Of a stretch of DNA of 64,000 nucleotides, positions 31,220 to 40,295 are shown in pieces. Under the pieces are notes generated by a model that saw only the letters and a program-made list of their open reading frames with translations, was not told where the DNA came from and did no database searches. The translations under genes were made by a program, and so were the position numbers. The stretch spans positions 92,831 to 156,830 of the forward strand of contig NZ_JAQUVZ010000005.1 in the NCBI RefSeq assembly GCF_028693135.1, written 5' to 3'. The first letter of the stretch is position 1; each line of letters starts with the position of its first letter. This stretch comes from Methanosarcina sp. (GTDB taxonomy: Archaea; Halobacteriota; Methanosarcinia; Methanosarcinales; Methanosarcinaceae).

Positions 31220-32107
31220 CTACTCTAACATCCCGTCCTTTAACCTGATCACCCTGTCAGTGTATTCCGCGTGCCAGTCTTCATGTGTAACCATTACGAT
31301 CGTCTGCCCCAGTTCTTTGTTAAACTTCTTGAAAAGGTCCAGAACTTCCTTTGAGTTTTTAGAATCCAGGTTGGCGCAGGGTTCGTCAGCGAAGAGGATG
31401 ATAGGGTTGTGAGCAAGCGCCCTTGCGATGGAGACTCGTTGCTGCTGGCCGCCGCTCATTTTTGACGGAAGCTGGGAAAGGCGGTCTCCAAGGCCTACGG
31501 CCTCCATTATTTCGGCAGCTGCTGATTCGTATTCTGCTTTGCTTTTACCCTGCATCATAAGGGAGATGTAGACGTTTTCAGAGGCTGTGAGTTCGGGCAG
31601 GAGGGCGTAGTCCTGAAAAACGTAGCCCAGGTTGTGGAGGCGAAATCTGCCTTTTTCCCTGTCGAACATCAGAGAAGTGTCGGCACCGTTGATGATGACT
31701 TTCCCGGAGTTGGGGGTATCAAGGAGACCGAGCTGGTTTAAGAGGGTGGTTTTTCCGGAACCGCTTGGGCCCATAATAGCAACAAATTCCCCGCGCCGGA
31801 TTTTTACAGAAATGCCGCGGAGCACCCGTACTTCCACTTCCCCCATCAGGAAGGTTCTGACAATGTCAATGCCTTCGATGATAGTGTCTACGTTTTTTTC
31901 ATTGAGTGCTTTCACCACAATTTCAGTCCCAGCTTCTTTTTTATCGGGCATGTTTTTATTTTCGGTCTCAATGTTTTCAGTTCCGATCTCAATATTTTCA
32001 GTTCCGATCTCAATGTTTTCAGTTCCGATCTCAATGTTTTCAGTTCCGATCTCAATGTTTTTATTTTCGGTCTCTTTTTCCATTTCTCTTTCAATTTTAT
32101 TTTCCAT
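31220..32107 (-). CDS. ABC transporter ATP-binding protein (MacB/LolD type)
   Basis: 295 residues. Walker A GPSGSGKTT, signature SGGQQQRVSIARAL, Walker B ILFADEPCANLD and switch histidine VMVTHE are all present, and the sequence is of the LolD/MacB branch that drives mechanotransmission rather than uptake. The first 55 residues are an unusual Glu/Asn-rich extension made of five 7-residue TENIEIG units that is not part of the ATPase fold. It follows the permease by 25 bases in one operon with a surface protein. The likely job is export of, or signalling to, an envelope substrate. Confidence 0.94.
   Translation of the reverse strand: MENKIEREMEKETENKNIEIGTENIEIGTENIEIGTENIEIGTENIETENKNMPDKKEAGTEIVVKALNEKNVDTIIEGIDIVRTFLMGEVEVRVLRGISVKIRRGEFVAIMGPSGSGKTTLLNQLGLLDTPNSGKVIINGADTSLMFDREKGRFRLHNLGYVFQDYALLPELTASENVYISLMMQGKSKAEYESAAAEIMEAVGLGDRLSQLPSKMSGGQQQRVSIARALAHNPIILFADEPCANLDSKNSKEVLDLFKKFNKELGQTIVMVTHEDWHAEYTDRVIRLKDGMLE
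31968..32064. repeat. 21-bp coding tandem repeat in the ABC ATPase
   Basis: About five in-frame units of TCAATGTTTTCAGTTCCGAT plus one base encode the heptad TENIEIG. The unit length keeps the frame, so copy number can change without breaking the gene. Confidence 0.8.
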
Positions 32108-32132
32108 GCCTTAACCTCTCTTAACCTCTTTT

Positions 32133-33338
32133 TCATTTGCCCCAGATCAATTCCAGGAGGTCTTTTTGCGTCAGTGTGTAGGCAGGGATAACGGAGCCGA
32201 TGATTGAGGCAAGGAAGAGGAGGACTGCACGGTTTATGGCTTCTACATCGTCCAGTTTCAGGCTCATGCTGCCGAGTGGTATGTCCACCGGGTGTGCTGC
32301 TGTGTAGGGGGCGAGCCCAAAACGCATGAAAACGAAGCCGAGGATGACGCCAATTCCCGCGTAGAACATGGCCTGGAGCACAAAGGAAGCTATGATTACG
32401 TTCTGCTCTATCCCTATGGCTTTCTGGACTCCAATTTGCCTCTTTTTGTTAACGATGTTTACATAGATAACTACAAAGATGATCACGAAGGCAATCAGGA
32501 GACCGATCACGTTCATTATGTCCCGGATCATCCCAAGGGTGCTTTCTATCAGGCCGAGGATCCCTGCGAATTCGCGCCAGGTGCGGATGTTTTCCCTGAT
32601 ACCCAGGGAGAGGAGAGCTGTCCGGGTCTCGTACTCGTCCGTGCCTGCGATGGTCTTAACAGCTATTTCCTGGGCAAAGTCTCTATCCTGTACGCCGAGC
32701 ATCTCTTCTAAGTCTGCCCTGCTGATGTAGGCCCCGGCGTCGACCATGAAGTAGCGGGTGGTGTAGATCCCCTTGACTCTGAACTCCCGGGTTTTGCCGC
32801 TGATTGTGATTTCCACCGTATCTCCCACTTCCACGCCGCCCAAAGACTTTGATTCCATCAGGGCTCCGAAGCCTCCCGAAACTTCCCTGCCCAGGATTAC
32901 CTCCCCACGGTCGGGCCTGCTCAGGAATTCCCCGCTTATGACGGCGTCTTCGAGGTCTGTTACAAAGTTTTCATCCTCAGGGTCAATTCCGTAAACCGTG
33001 GCTCCCATTTCTTTTTCCTTGTAGTGGAAGTTCCCCGAGGTCTTCAGGCGAGCTGAGGTCCCGACCACCTGGGGGAGGCTTTCGATCTTCTTCTGGAGAG
33101 CTGATGCGTCCTCTATATAGCGTTCCTCTTCCCTGGGTTCGACCACGACGTTTCCGGTCTGAAAGTCCACCATGAGATCGTTAAACTTGAGCGTGACCCC
33201 GGCTAACATGCTCGAAAAGAGCACAAGCTGCACGAAGATCAGGGCCAACACAATGACCGTAAAGATTGTGATCCCCTTATTGCCCCTTGTTATGGTCCGG
33301 CTGGCAAGAAAGAAGGAGACTTTCGCTTTTTCAAGCAT
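32133..33338 (-). CDS. ABC transporter permease (FtsX/MacB family)
   Basis: 401 residues. One N-terminal helix (ITIFTVIVLALIFVQLVLFS), a large extracellular MacB-type core domain (about 45-260), then three C-terminal helices (VIGLLIAFVIIFVVIYVNIV, QAMFYAGIGVILGFVFMRFG, AVLLFLASIIGSVIPAYTL). The KKRQIGVQKAIGIEQN motif after the second helix is the FtsX coupling segment. It pairs with the adjacent ATPase and with the COG1361 surface protein upstream, a set that recurs in methanogens. The substrate is unknown. Confidence 0.93.
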   Translation of the reverse strand: MLEKAKVSFFLASRTITRGNKGITIFTVIVLALIFVQLVLFSSMLAGVTLKFNDLMVDFQTGNVVVEPREEERYIEDASALQKKIESLPQVVGTSARLKTSGNFHYKEKEMGATVYGIDPEDENFVTDLEDAVISGEFLSRPDRGEVILGREVSGGFGALMESKSLGGVEVGDTVEITISGKTREFRVKGIYTTRYFMVDAGAYISRADLEEMLGVQDRDFAQEIAVKTIAGTDEYETRTALLSLGIRENIRTWREFAGILGLIESTLGMIRDIMNVIGLLIAFVIIFVVIYVNIVNKKRQIGVQKAIGIEQNVIIASFVLQAMFYAGIGVILGFVFMRFGLAPYTAAHPVDIPLGSMSLKLDDVEAINRAVLLFLASIIGSVIPAYTLTQKDLLELIWGK

Positions 33339-33416
33339 AATCAGGCATCCTGCTTGGTTTATTTTGCTTCGGATTTATTTGTAAATGTGGTTTTTAGAGC
33401 TTTCCTTATGTGGTTT

Positions 33417-34715
33417 TTAGAGCTTTCCTTTCTTCTTCATGTAGAAGACTGCGGCTGCAAGAATAAGGACTGCTCCCAGTACAATGGGGATAATGCTCCC
33501 CTCCTGTCTGTCCACATTGAAGGTCAGGTCTTCGCTAAGCTGGTGTTTTCCAAAGTCATCTTCATATTCTACAAGCAGAGTTACTTCCTGGTCTCCTGCA
33601 TTATCCGGAATGAAGGTAAAGACTGCCGGGGCGTCATCGTCCTTTTTCAAGCGTCCCAGGAAAGCTTTCGTGCTTCCGGAACCTTCGAGCCCTTCGAGAC
33701 TGGCTTTCACGAAACGGGCTTCTCCTTCTCCTACATTTTCAAGCCGCAGGATCATGGAGACCTGCTGCCCTTTAACAGGCATCTGGGGGTCGAATTTCAG
33801 GCTTGCAATGTTAATCTTCGCCTGGTTCAGTACATTGACTCCTATTTCCTGGGCTTTGTTGATCTGGAAATCCTCGGCTTCGTTTGAAGCTGTTATCCGG
33901 AGGGGGATTTTGTAGGGCTGCACCGCTGCGTTGCTGCCTAAAAGGAGTTTAAACGACAGGTTCTCAGAACTTCCGGCTTTCAGTCCCTCAAAGAAACGGA
34001 CGTTGTCTTCGAGGGGGATAATGGGAGAAGAGCCGTTTAAGTCCAGGATAACCCTGACATTTTTTGCATTTCCATTCCCTGCGTTCTTAACAGTAGTCTG
34101 AAGGTAGAATGCCTGCCCCGGGACCAGGGAGTCAACCGAAGAGTTCCCTCCGTTTGCCGGGGTGATTACAGTCCCCATGAGCACAATGTCCGGGTTTCCC
34201 TCCACCTTGATAGGAATCCTTTTTGAAAAGCTCACTCCGTTCCCGTCTACTATGGTAAACTCAAGCTGGCGGACTCCCGATGTCGCCCTTTCGTCCACCC
34301 TGAAGTGGAAGTTAAGCTCGACTTTTGCGCGCTGCCTGATCTGTTCAATTTGAAAGATGAGCTCGGTGTTCGTCCCGGAGCCGTAAACCCCTGAGGTGCT
34401 GTACGTAAAAATAAAGGGGTCAAGTTCCTCAATTCCTATTTTCACGTTTTCAGCGGGGTCGTTTCCGGTATTTTCGATGTTGATTTTTATGAGCAGATCT
34501 TCTCCGGGTCTGGCAGGGTTGGGGGTTATTTCTGAGACATACACCTCAAGGTGGGTGTTTCCGGAGACCACCGCCGCAGAAGCTGTGGAAGTCAGGAGGG
34601 TGGTTATCATCAATATAGCCGCAACAAAACAGAAGGCAGCTGCAGGAGATGTATCTGTTTTTATACATCTCTGCTTCACAGCCCTGATTTTTTGTTCTTG
34701 ATGGGTGGACTTCAT
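33417..34715 (-). CDS. COG1361/CARDB-type surface protein linked to the ABC exporter
   Basis: About 432 residues. A signal helix (AAAFCFVAAILMITTLL, then ASA) is followed by three or four Ig-like CARDB modules (LLIKINIENTGNDPAENVKI, FYLQTTVKNAGNGNAKNVRV, QVSMILRLENVGEGEARFVK) and a C-terminal membrane anchor (IIPIVLGAVLILAAAVFYM) with a KKKGK tail. It is thus exposed outside the cell. I use the ATG at 34715, preceded by AAAGGATTG, instead of a TTG at 34757. It is the first gene of the three-gene ABC operon (79 bases before the permease) and may act as its substrate-binding or scaffold subunit. Confidence 0.85.
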   Translation of the reverse strand: MKSTHQEQKIRAVKQRCIKTDTSPAAAFCFVAAILMITTLLTSTASAAVVSGNTHLEVYVSEITPNPARPGEDLLIKINIENTGNDPAENVKIGIEELDPFIFTYSTSGVYGSGTNTELIFQIEQIRQRAKVELNFHFRVDERATSGVRQLEFTIVDGNGVSFSKRIPIKVEGNPDIVLMGTVITPANGGNSSVDSLVPGQAFYLQTTVKNAGNGNAKNVRVILDLNGSSPIIPLEDNVRFFEGLKAGSSENLSFKLLLGSNAAVQPYKIPLRITASNEAEDFQINKAQEIGVNVLNQAKINIASLKFDPQMPVKGQQVSMILRLENVGEGEARFVKASLEGLEGSGSTKAFLGRLKKDDDAPAVFTFIPDNAGDQEVTLLVEYEDDFGKHQLSEDLTFNVDRQEGSIIPIVLGAVLILAAAVFYMKKKGKL

Positions 34716-34805
34716 GGGCAACAATCCTTTTCTGGATATGAATTTTATAGGTAACAATCTATTGGAGTTGCTTATAACCGTTACACTTTATTTGCAACCT
34801 GCATC

Positions 34806-34890
34806 AGGTTGTATTCTTCAGGTTGTATTCTTCAGGTTGTATTCTTCAGGTTTTATTCTTCATTCCTCATGTTTTATTCTTCATTCCTCA
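34806..34890. repeat. 14-bp and 21-bp tandem repeats
   Basis: Four units of AGGTTGTATTCTTC are followed by two longer units ending TTTTATTCTTCATTCCTCAT. They lie between the surface-protein gene start and the symporter stop. Confidence 0.75.
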
Positions 34891-34943
34891 TCCGGATTTT
34901 TATTCAAGCCAGATTTCAGATATCCTGCCCAAGTAGCTTGATT

Positions 34944-36320
34944 TTAGTCTTCGGCTCTCAGATTCTCAAAATATTTCCTGGTCTCGGCTACAACGACCTT
35001 TCTCAGCGCAAGAAGGGCTATAAGGTTCGGAATCGCCATCAGCCCGTTTACTATATCTGCCAGAATCCAGATGACGTCAAGGGTCAGGAAGGCTCCGGAG
35101 GCAACAATGAGGATATAAAGAATCTTGTAGGGAAGAATCCCCCTGACCCCAAAGAGGAATTCCGTGCAGCGTTCCCCGTAATAGTTCCATCCGATGATTG
35201 TTGTAAAGGCAAAGAAGATCAAACCCAGAGTCACGATGTAGCTCCCGATGTCTGAGAGCACGGTGGAAAAAGCGTAGCTGGTCATGTAGGCTCCAGCAAG
35301 GTCCCCTGTCCAGGAATCCGTCATGATCAGCACAGTCCCGGTCATGAGGCAGACTACGATTGTATCGAAAAAGGTCCCCGTCATGGAGATCAAGCCCTGT
35401 TTTGCCGGCTCTTTTACCCTTGCGGCTGCAGCTGCAATAGGTGTACTCCCGAGTCCCGCTTCGTTTGAAAAGATCCCCCTGGAAATTCCCATCCGGATTG
35501 CAAGCATCACCCCTGCCCCAAGAAAGCCACCCTTTGCTGCGGTTTCGGTAAAAGCTGAACTGATGATCAGAGAAAATGTTGCGGGAATTTTGTCAAGGTT
35601 CAGCCCGATAATCACAATGCAGCCCAGCACATATGCAATTGCCATGAAAGGCACCATTAACTGGGCAACAGCCGCAATTCTCCTGATCCCCCCGAGCGTC
35701 ACAAAAGCCACAAGCAGGCTCAGCACGGCTGCACTCAGGATTTCAGGGATATCAAAAGCGATCCGGGCCGAGTCCACTATGGCATTTACCTGGGGAAAGG
35801 TCCCTATCCCGAAAAGCGCCACATTTACCCCGAAGATGGCAAAGAGAGGGGCAAGAATTTTGCTGTACTTTTTATGCCCAAGCCCATTTTTGATATAGTA
35901 CATGGGCCCCCCGGACATCTGCCCGTTTGCGTCAACTGTCCTGTATTTGACTGCCAGCAGGGCTTCGGAATACATGGTAGCCATCCCGAAAAAAGCGGCA
36001 AGGAACATCCAGAAAAGAGCCCCGGGGCCCCCGATCTTGATTGCAGTTGCAACCCCCACGATGTTTCCGGTCCCTATCGTTGCCGAAAGCGCTGTACTGA
36101 GCGCGGCAAAACTAGAAACGTCCCCCAGGACTCCGGCTTCATATTTTCTCGAATTCAGGACATATTTGAGAGCAAGGGGCAGCCTGAAGATCTGGATCAG
36201 CCCAAGGCTTATGGTCAGGAAAATCCCGGTTCCCACCAGCAAAATCAGAAGGGGTGGCCCCCAGACAAACTGGTCTATCCCCGTCAAAACCTCAAGTATA
36301 TCAATGCCCAGCAGTTTCAT
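34944..36320 (-). CDS. agcS: Sodium:alanine/glycine symporter (AgcS family)
   Basis: 458 residues with about eleven transmembrane helices. The family signatures FAALSTALSATIGTGNIVGV, GPGALFWMFLAAFFGMATMY and GQMSGGPMYYIKNGLG are intact, as is RGIFSNEAGLGSTPIAAAAA in the second half. It couples sodium entry to uptake of alanine or glycine. Methanosarcina relatives transport D/L-alanine. It reads in the same direction as the deacetylase-like gene upstream but with 244 bases between, partly tandem repeats, so it probably has its own promoter. Confidence 0.94.
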   Translation of the reverse strand: MKLLGIDILEVLTGIDQFVWGPPLLILLVGTGIFLTISLGLIQIFRLPLALKYVLNSRKYEAGVLGDVSSFAALSTALSATIGTGNIVGVATAIKIGGPGALFWMFLAAFFGMATMYSEALLAVKYRTVDANGQMSGGPMYYIKNGLGHKKYSKILAPLFAIFGVNVALFGIGTFPQVNAIVDSARIAFDIPEILSAAVLSLLVAFVTLGGIRRIAAVAQLMVPFMAIAYVLGCIVIIGLNLDKIPATFSLIISSAFTETAAKGGFLGAGVMLAIRMGISRGIFSNEAGLGSTPIAAAAARVKEPAKQGLISMTGTFFDTIVVCLMTGTVLIMTDSWTGDLAGAYMTSYAFSTVLSDIGSYIVTLGLIFFAFTTIIGWNYYGERCTEFLFGVRGILPYKILYILIVASGAFLTLDVIWILADIVNGLMAIPNLIALLALRKVVVAETRKYFENLRAED

Positions 36321-36446
36321 TTAAGCCAGCCCCGGTTGAAAGATAAAGAAACGATTTCCCTACCAATTATTTCTTAAAGGTTGGTCTTAAACGTTGATGT
36401 CACTGTTTTCCTTATGTGGAATATTATTCTGGAAAAAACCCCATGC

Positions 36447-36555
36447 AGGCTACTTAAACCCTACAAAGGCTACTCAAACTCCATAAAGGCTACTCAACCC
36501 TACAAAGGCTACTCAACCCTACAAAGGCTACTCAAAACCTCTCACAGGCTCTCAA
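36447..36555. repeat. 18-bp tandem repeat, six or seven units
   Basis: Units of CTACAAAGGCTACTCAAC and variants, degenerating towards the stop codon of the deacetylase-family gene at 36565. On the coding strand the tract begins with the GAGAGGCTCTG that follows the TGA. Confidence 0.75.
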
Positions 36556-36564
36556 CAGAGCCTC

Positions 36565-38145
36565 TCAGTAAACTGTCTCCTGTTTTTTCCTGGTATTGTA
36601 TGCCCTGTATTCATCCGCTTTTTTATCCTGAAGGTAAACGTATTCATATTCCGGATAATTGAGCCTCTTCCTGTACTCTTCCCTGGCTTCAGCCTGGCAG
36701 CTGGCGCAGGCATAGATAGGGACTGAAACCCCGAAGATCCTGGTATCGTTTATGCTCCTGTGGGCATTGGAGTCTATGGTTACGTAACCCTGGCAGTCAG
36801 GGCACATCCTTACCGTTTCCTCCTGGAATTCCTGGATCATATCGGTATCATAGAAGATCTGTTTTTTCCGGCGGTAAAAGTCTCCGTGTTTTGCAACCTC
36901 TGCCTCTACAAGCCTGTCCCGGTTTTTCCAGTTTTCAAGCTGGGTAGCAACAATTTCCTCAAGGACATGTCTGTCCCTTGCAGCCTGGACAAACATTCCG
37001 GGCCTGAAGTCAGGTTCTTTTACGCAGGAATAGTCAAGCCCGGCCATGGCAAGGATAATTCCTGTATTCACGTAGGGCAGCGCACTCTGGATAGCATAGC
37101 CTCCTTCAAGCACTGCCATGTCAGGGGCAAGTTTCTCGTTCAGTTTTGCATATCCCTGTGCGGAAAAGCGCATGTTTGCAAGCGGATCAGTATAATGGTT
37201 GTCCTGCCCTGCGGAATTGAGGACAAGTTCGGGTTTGAAGTCCTTCAGAATGGGCAGCACCAGGGTATCGAGCACGTAGAGGATACCCTCATCCGGAGTC
37301 CCGGGCGGCAGAGGAATGTTGATTGTCCTGCCAAGGGCTTTCGGGCCTCCAAGTTCGTTAACGAATCCAGATCCCGGAAATAGCGTCCGCCCGTCCTGAT
37401 GGAAGGAGATAAAAAGCACATCAGGGTCGTTGTAAAAGATCTCCTGTGTCCCGTCCCCATGGTGGACATCAGTATCCACAATTGCGATCCTGCGGATCCC
37501 ATACTTTTTTCTCAGGTACTCAACGAGGATTGCTTCATTATTGATATTGCAAAAACCACGGTTTCCGTGAGCGACTGTCATGGCATGGTGGCCGGGAGGA
37601 CGGACAAGGGCAAAAGCATTTTTAACCTCTCCTCGCATGAGCGCATCAGCAAGGACCAGGCAGCTACCTGCTGAAATCCGGTGAGGGATTGTAGCCTGGG
37701 CTTCTATATCGGGGATACAGAAATGGACTCTTGCAATATCCCTGAAATCTGCAAGTCGAGGCTTATACTCCGCGATTTGCGGGAGGTCCATTAGTCCTTC
37801 TTCAAAGATCTGGTCTCGCGTATAAAGGAGGCGTTCCTCTCTTTCCGGGTGGGTTGGAGAAATTGCCCAGTCAAAAGCCGGGAAGAAAATAAGGCCTGTC
37901 TTTCTGGCCCCTGTCCGGTCTGCCGGGATCATGGGTTCGTTTTCAGGTTCGTTTTCAGGTTCATTTTTCGATTCAGTTTTAGATGCATCTTCAGATTTCT
38001 GCTCTGAAGTTTTTGTTTTCATTGTAACTTCCTCTACTCTATCAGGTTCAAGTTCCTCTTCTTTCCGTTCTTTTTTCTCTTCCCCTGTATTTTTTTCGGC
38101 TCCGCCTTTGAGCGCATCCCTAATTTTCCCAAACCCGAGTTTCAT
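36565..38145 (-). CDS. Histone-deacetylase-superfamily hydrolase with C-terminal zinc ribbon
   Basis: About 526 residues. After a low-complexity, Glu/Lys-rich N terminus (about 1-80, with ENEP repeats) comes an arginase/deacetylase fold. RPPGHHA holds the catalytic His pair (about 186), DTDVHHGDG and SAGQDNHYTDPL supply the zinc ligands, and LEGGY the transition-state Tyr. These are as in acetylpolyamine amidohydrolase and class II HDACs. The last 110 residues add a CPDC...CASC zinc ribbon not usual in the family. Start at ATG 38145 overlaps the upstream TGA as ATGA with GGAGGG before it; the longer frame from 38166 is less likely. It is translationally coupled to the hydantoinase gene. Substrate unknown. 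Confidence 0.92.
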   Translation of the reverse strand: MKLGFGKIRDALKGGAEKNTGEEKKERKEEELEPDRVEEVTMKTKTSEQKSEDASKTESKNEPENEPENEPMIPADRTGARKTGLIFFPAFDWAISPTHPEREERLLYTRDQIFEEGLMDLPQIAEYKPRLADFRDIARVHFCIPDIEAQATIPHRISAGSCLVLADALMRGEVKNAFALVRPPGHHAMTVAHGNRGFCNINNEAILVEYLRKKYGIRRIAIVDTDVHHGDGTQEIFYNDPDVLFISFHQDGRTLFPGSGFVNELGGPKALGRTINIPLPPGTPDEGILYVLDTLVLPILKDFKPELVLNSAGQDNHYTDPLANMRFSAQGYAKLNEKLAPDMAVLEGGYAIQSALPYVNTGIILAMAGLDYSCVKEPDFRPGMFVQAARDRHVLEEIVATQLENWKNRDRLVEAEVAKHGDFYRRKKQIFYDTDMIQEFQEETVRMCPDCQGYVTIDSNAHRSINDTRIFGVSVPIYACASCQAEAREEYRKRLNYPEYEYVYLQDKKADEYRAYNTRKKQETVY

Positions 38146-39854
38146 GCTTTTTCCCTCCTCTTCCATTCGGGAATCAAGCCTGCCGGGATCTGCATACTCA
38201 CATCAAAAAGCCGCCCTGCCGTTAACCAGCCATCAACCACGTTAAAGACCTCACTGTTAGCAATCTCGGCTTCGTCTGCATACTCGGAAATCCCAAACCT
38301 TTTTGCGCGTTCTCTGAGGAGTTTTGCTGCAAGGGCTTCGGCTTCCTTCGAGCGCATTTTATTGAAATTCCCGATATCCGTTGAGTTAAGGTTTACAATC
38401 TCTCCTTCTTCAGCTACCGAATAGACCTTCTGCTGAGTATCGATGCGCAGGTTAAGGGTAAGGGTAGGCCTTGCAACAGCTGCCCCGATGGCATTTCCTA
38501 CTTCCGAATATTCGGGGATAATTGGTTTGGCGTTCAGTTTTTTCGCGACTACTGAAATCAGGCCCCTTGCTCCACCCCCGATTCCAACCACATTTTCAGG
38601 CCTTTCTTTTTTCTTCTGCAGGACTTCCCATATCCTGTAAGCAGGTTCCTGTTCCCATTCAAGAAACATTTCCCTGACGGCTTTTTCAATTATCCCCGCA
38701 GTTGTGTCCACTATAAGGGAAGCGACCTCTGTTTCGGATCTCCCGAGGCTGGAGGCTACGGATGCAACTGCCTCTTTTGCACGTTCGAGATCCCCAACCT
38801 CGACAAGCCCGAGCACTCTCAGGGCATCCGTTGGGGTTGGTTCTTCTCCTCCCATGCAGTAAGCGGGACCTGCCCTTTCCGGGCCTATGGTTACTATCCT
38901 GACCCCATCGCCGGTTTCTCTAACCCTTACAATGCTGTCCCCTCCTACCGCCATAGAGCGGACGGCAAAAGCCCGGACATGGGTCAGGAAGTTTCCGAGT
39001 TTTGCACCTTTGGAGGCCATAAGCGGTTTTCCGGAAAGGATCAGAGCGAGGTCGGTAGTAGTTCCGCCTATATCCACTACAACAGATGTCTGTCCCTCAG
39101 GGGTGAGGGCGAGAGCTCCTATCGTGCTTGCTGCGGGACCCGAAAAAATAGTTTCCACAGGGAACGCTACGGATTTTTCAATTGGCAGAGTCCCTCCGTC
39201 GGCTTTAAGGATGTATACGGGAGCCCTGATGTCCCTTTCTTCAAGGGCTTTTTTGATCTCTGCAACGAACTCCTGATAACGTTCTCCTGTTGCAGAGGCC
39301 AGCATGGAGGTTGCGATTCGTCTCGGGAAATTCAGTTTTCCCGAAACCTTATGCCCGAGCTCCACTTTGCAGTCCGGATACATTTCCCTGAGGATTTCTT
39401 CTATCCTGAGTTCGTGGGAAGGGTTCCTCTGTCCGAATTTGCTTACCACGGCAGCTCTGGAAAAACCCTGCTCCCGAATCCGGCTCACTGTTTCCCGAAC
39501 CTCAGCTTCATCGAGGAGCTGGATCTCCCTTCCCCTGAAGTCCATAGCTCCTTTAAGGTAGAAACTATCTGGAAAAACATAACTTTCAGGGTTAACGCCC
39601 GGACCCGGAATTAGCAGCAAAGCCACACGATCAGTTTTGCCCTCGGCAATAAGATTTGTTATTATGGTTGTACTGAAAACCACCCTTTCGAGCTGCCCCG
39701 GAGGAACTCCTCTGCTGACCTCATCAAGGGCATTGAGCAGAGACTTAAGAAGATTCCCTCGCTCGGTTGAAACCTTGGTCGTACTATATACTTCTCCGTT
39801 CCGGATAAGCACCGCATCCGTGGTGGTGCCCCCTACATCAATTCCTATAAGCAT
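38142..39854 (-). CDS. Hydantoinase/oxoprolinase-family protein (HyuA-like)
   Basis: 570 residues with the actin-like ATPase fold of the N-methylhydantoinase A/5-oxoprolinase family: LIGIDVGGTTTDAVLI at the N terminus, VFSTTIITNLIAEGKTDRVA, the second phosphate motif VVVDIGGTTTDLALI and GIGGGARGL towards the C terminus. Family members hydrolyse cyclic amides with ATP. The shorter archaeal form present here lacks the HyuB partner. It is followed by the deacetylase-like gene with a four-base overlap, so the two products probably act in one pathway on amide or N-acyl compounds. That link is inference. Confidence 0.92.
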   Translation of the reverse strand: MLIGIDVGGTTTDAVLIRNGEVYSTTKVSTERGNLLKSLLNALDEVSRGVPPGQLERVVFSTTIITNLIAEGKTDRVALLLIPGPGVNPESYVFPDSFYLKGAMDFRGREIQLLDEAEVRETVSRIREQGFSRAAVVSKFGQRNPSHELRIEEILREMYPDCKVELGHKVSGKLNFPRRIATSMLASATGERYQEFVAEIKKALEERDIRAPVYILKADGGTLPIEKSVAFPVETIFSGPAASTIGALALTPEGQTSVVVDIGGTTTDLALILSGKPLMASKGAKLGNFLTHVRAFAVRSMAVGGDSIVRVRETGDGVRIVTIGPERAGPAYCMGGEEPTPTDALRVLGLVEVGDLERAKEAVASVASSLGRSETEVASLIVDTTAGIIEKAVREMFLEWEQEPAYRIWEVLQKKKERPENVVGIGGGARGLISVVAKKLNAKPIIPEYSEVGNAIGAAVARPTLTLNLRIDTQQKVYSVAEEGEIVNLNSTDIGNFNKMRSKEAEALAAKLLRERAKRFGISEYADEAEIANSEVFNVVDGWLTAGRLFDVSMQIPAGLIPEWKRREKA

Positions 39855-40090
39855 TCACAATTCGCCTATCCTCACCTGAATGAATTCATCTTTCAATTTA
39901 TTTTGTAATTTTTCGGTATTTTATAGCTGGACTTAATTTATATCCAGTTTCAAATGATTTCGATATAGAAATAAGTGTGTGCTTTGTTTCGATACAGTAC
40001 AGATCCGTATAATGTCTTCCCCATAAATAATCCCGAGTCCGTGCAGTCCATATCCATTTAAGCTAATACCCGGATCACACGCTTGATATT

Positions 40091-40115
40091 CCGGGCTCGA
40101 GTCCTGGCGCAGCTA
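40091..40115 (+). other. tRNA T-arm and acceptor remnant
   Basis: CCGGG-CTCGAGT-CCTGG folds as a five-pair T stem with a T-loop-like sequence, followed by CGCAGCTA, which looks like a seven-base 3' acceptor strand and discriminator. No matching AGCTGCG lies upstream, so the 5' part of any tRNA is gone. The rest of the gap 39855-40295 shows nothing else. Confidence 0.4.
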
Positions 40116-40295
40116 ATAATTTCTTTTTAATCTGCGATGGACAGGCGGACTTAAGTGGTGCGAGGTGCTGCAAAGAAAACAATGACCATCTATACGACCG
40201 CCTACTACAATATTAAAAAAACTTAAAATGTAATAAAAAAGAGATTGGAAAAGACAAACTTCGTTTTGATGTGTCCTCATTTTAACCAGCCTTTT

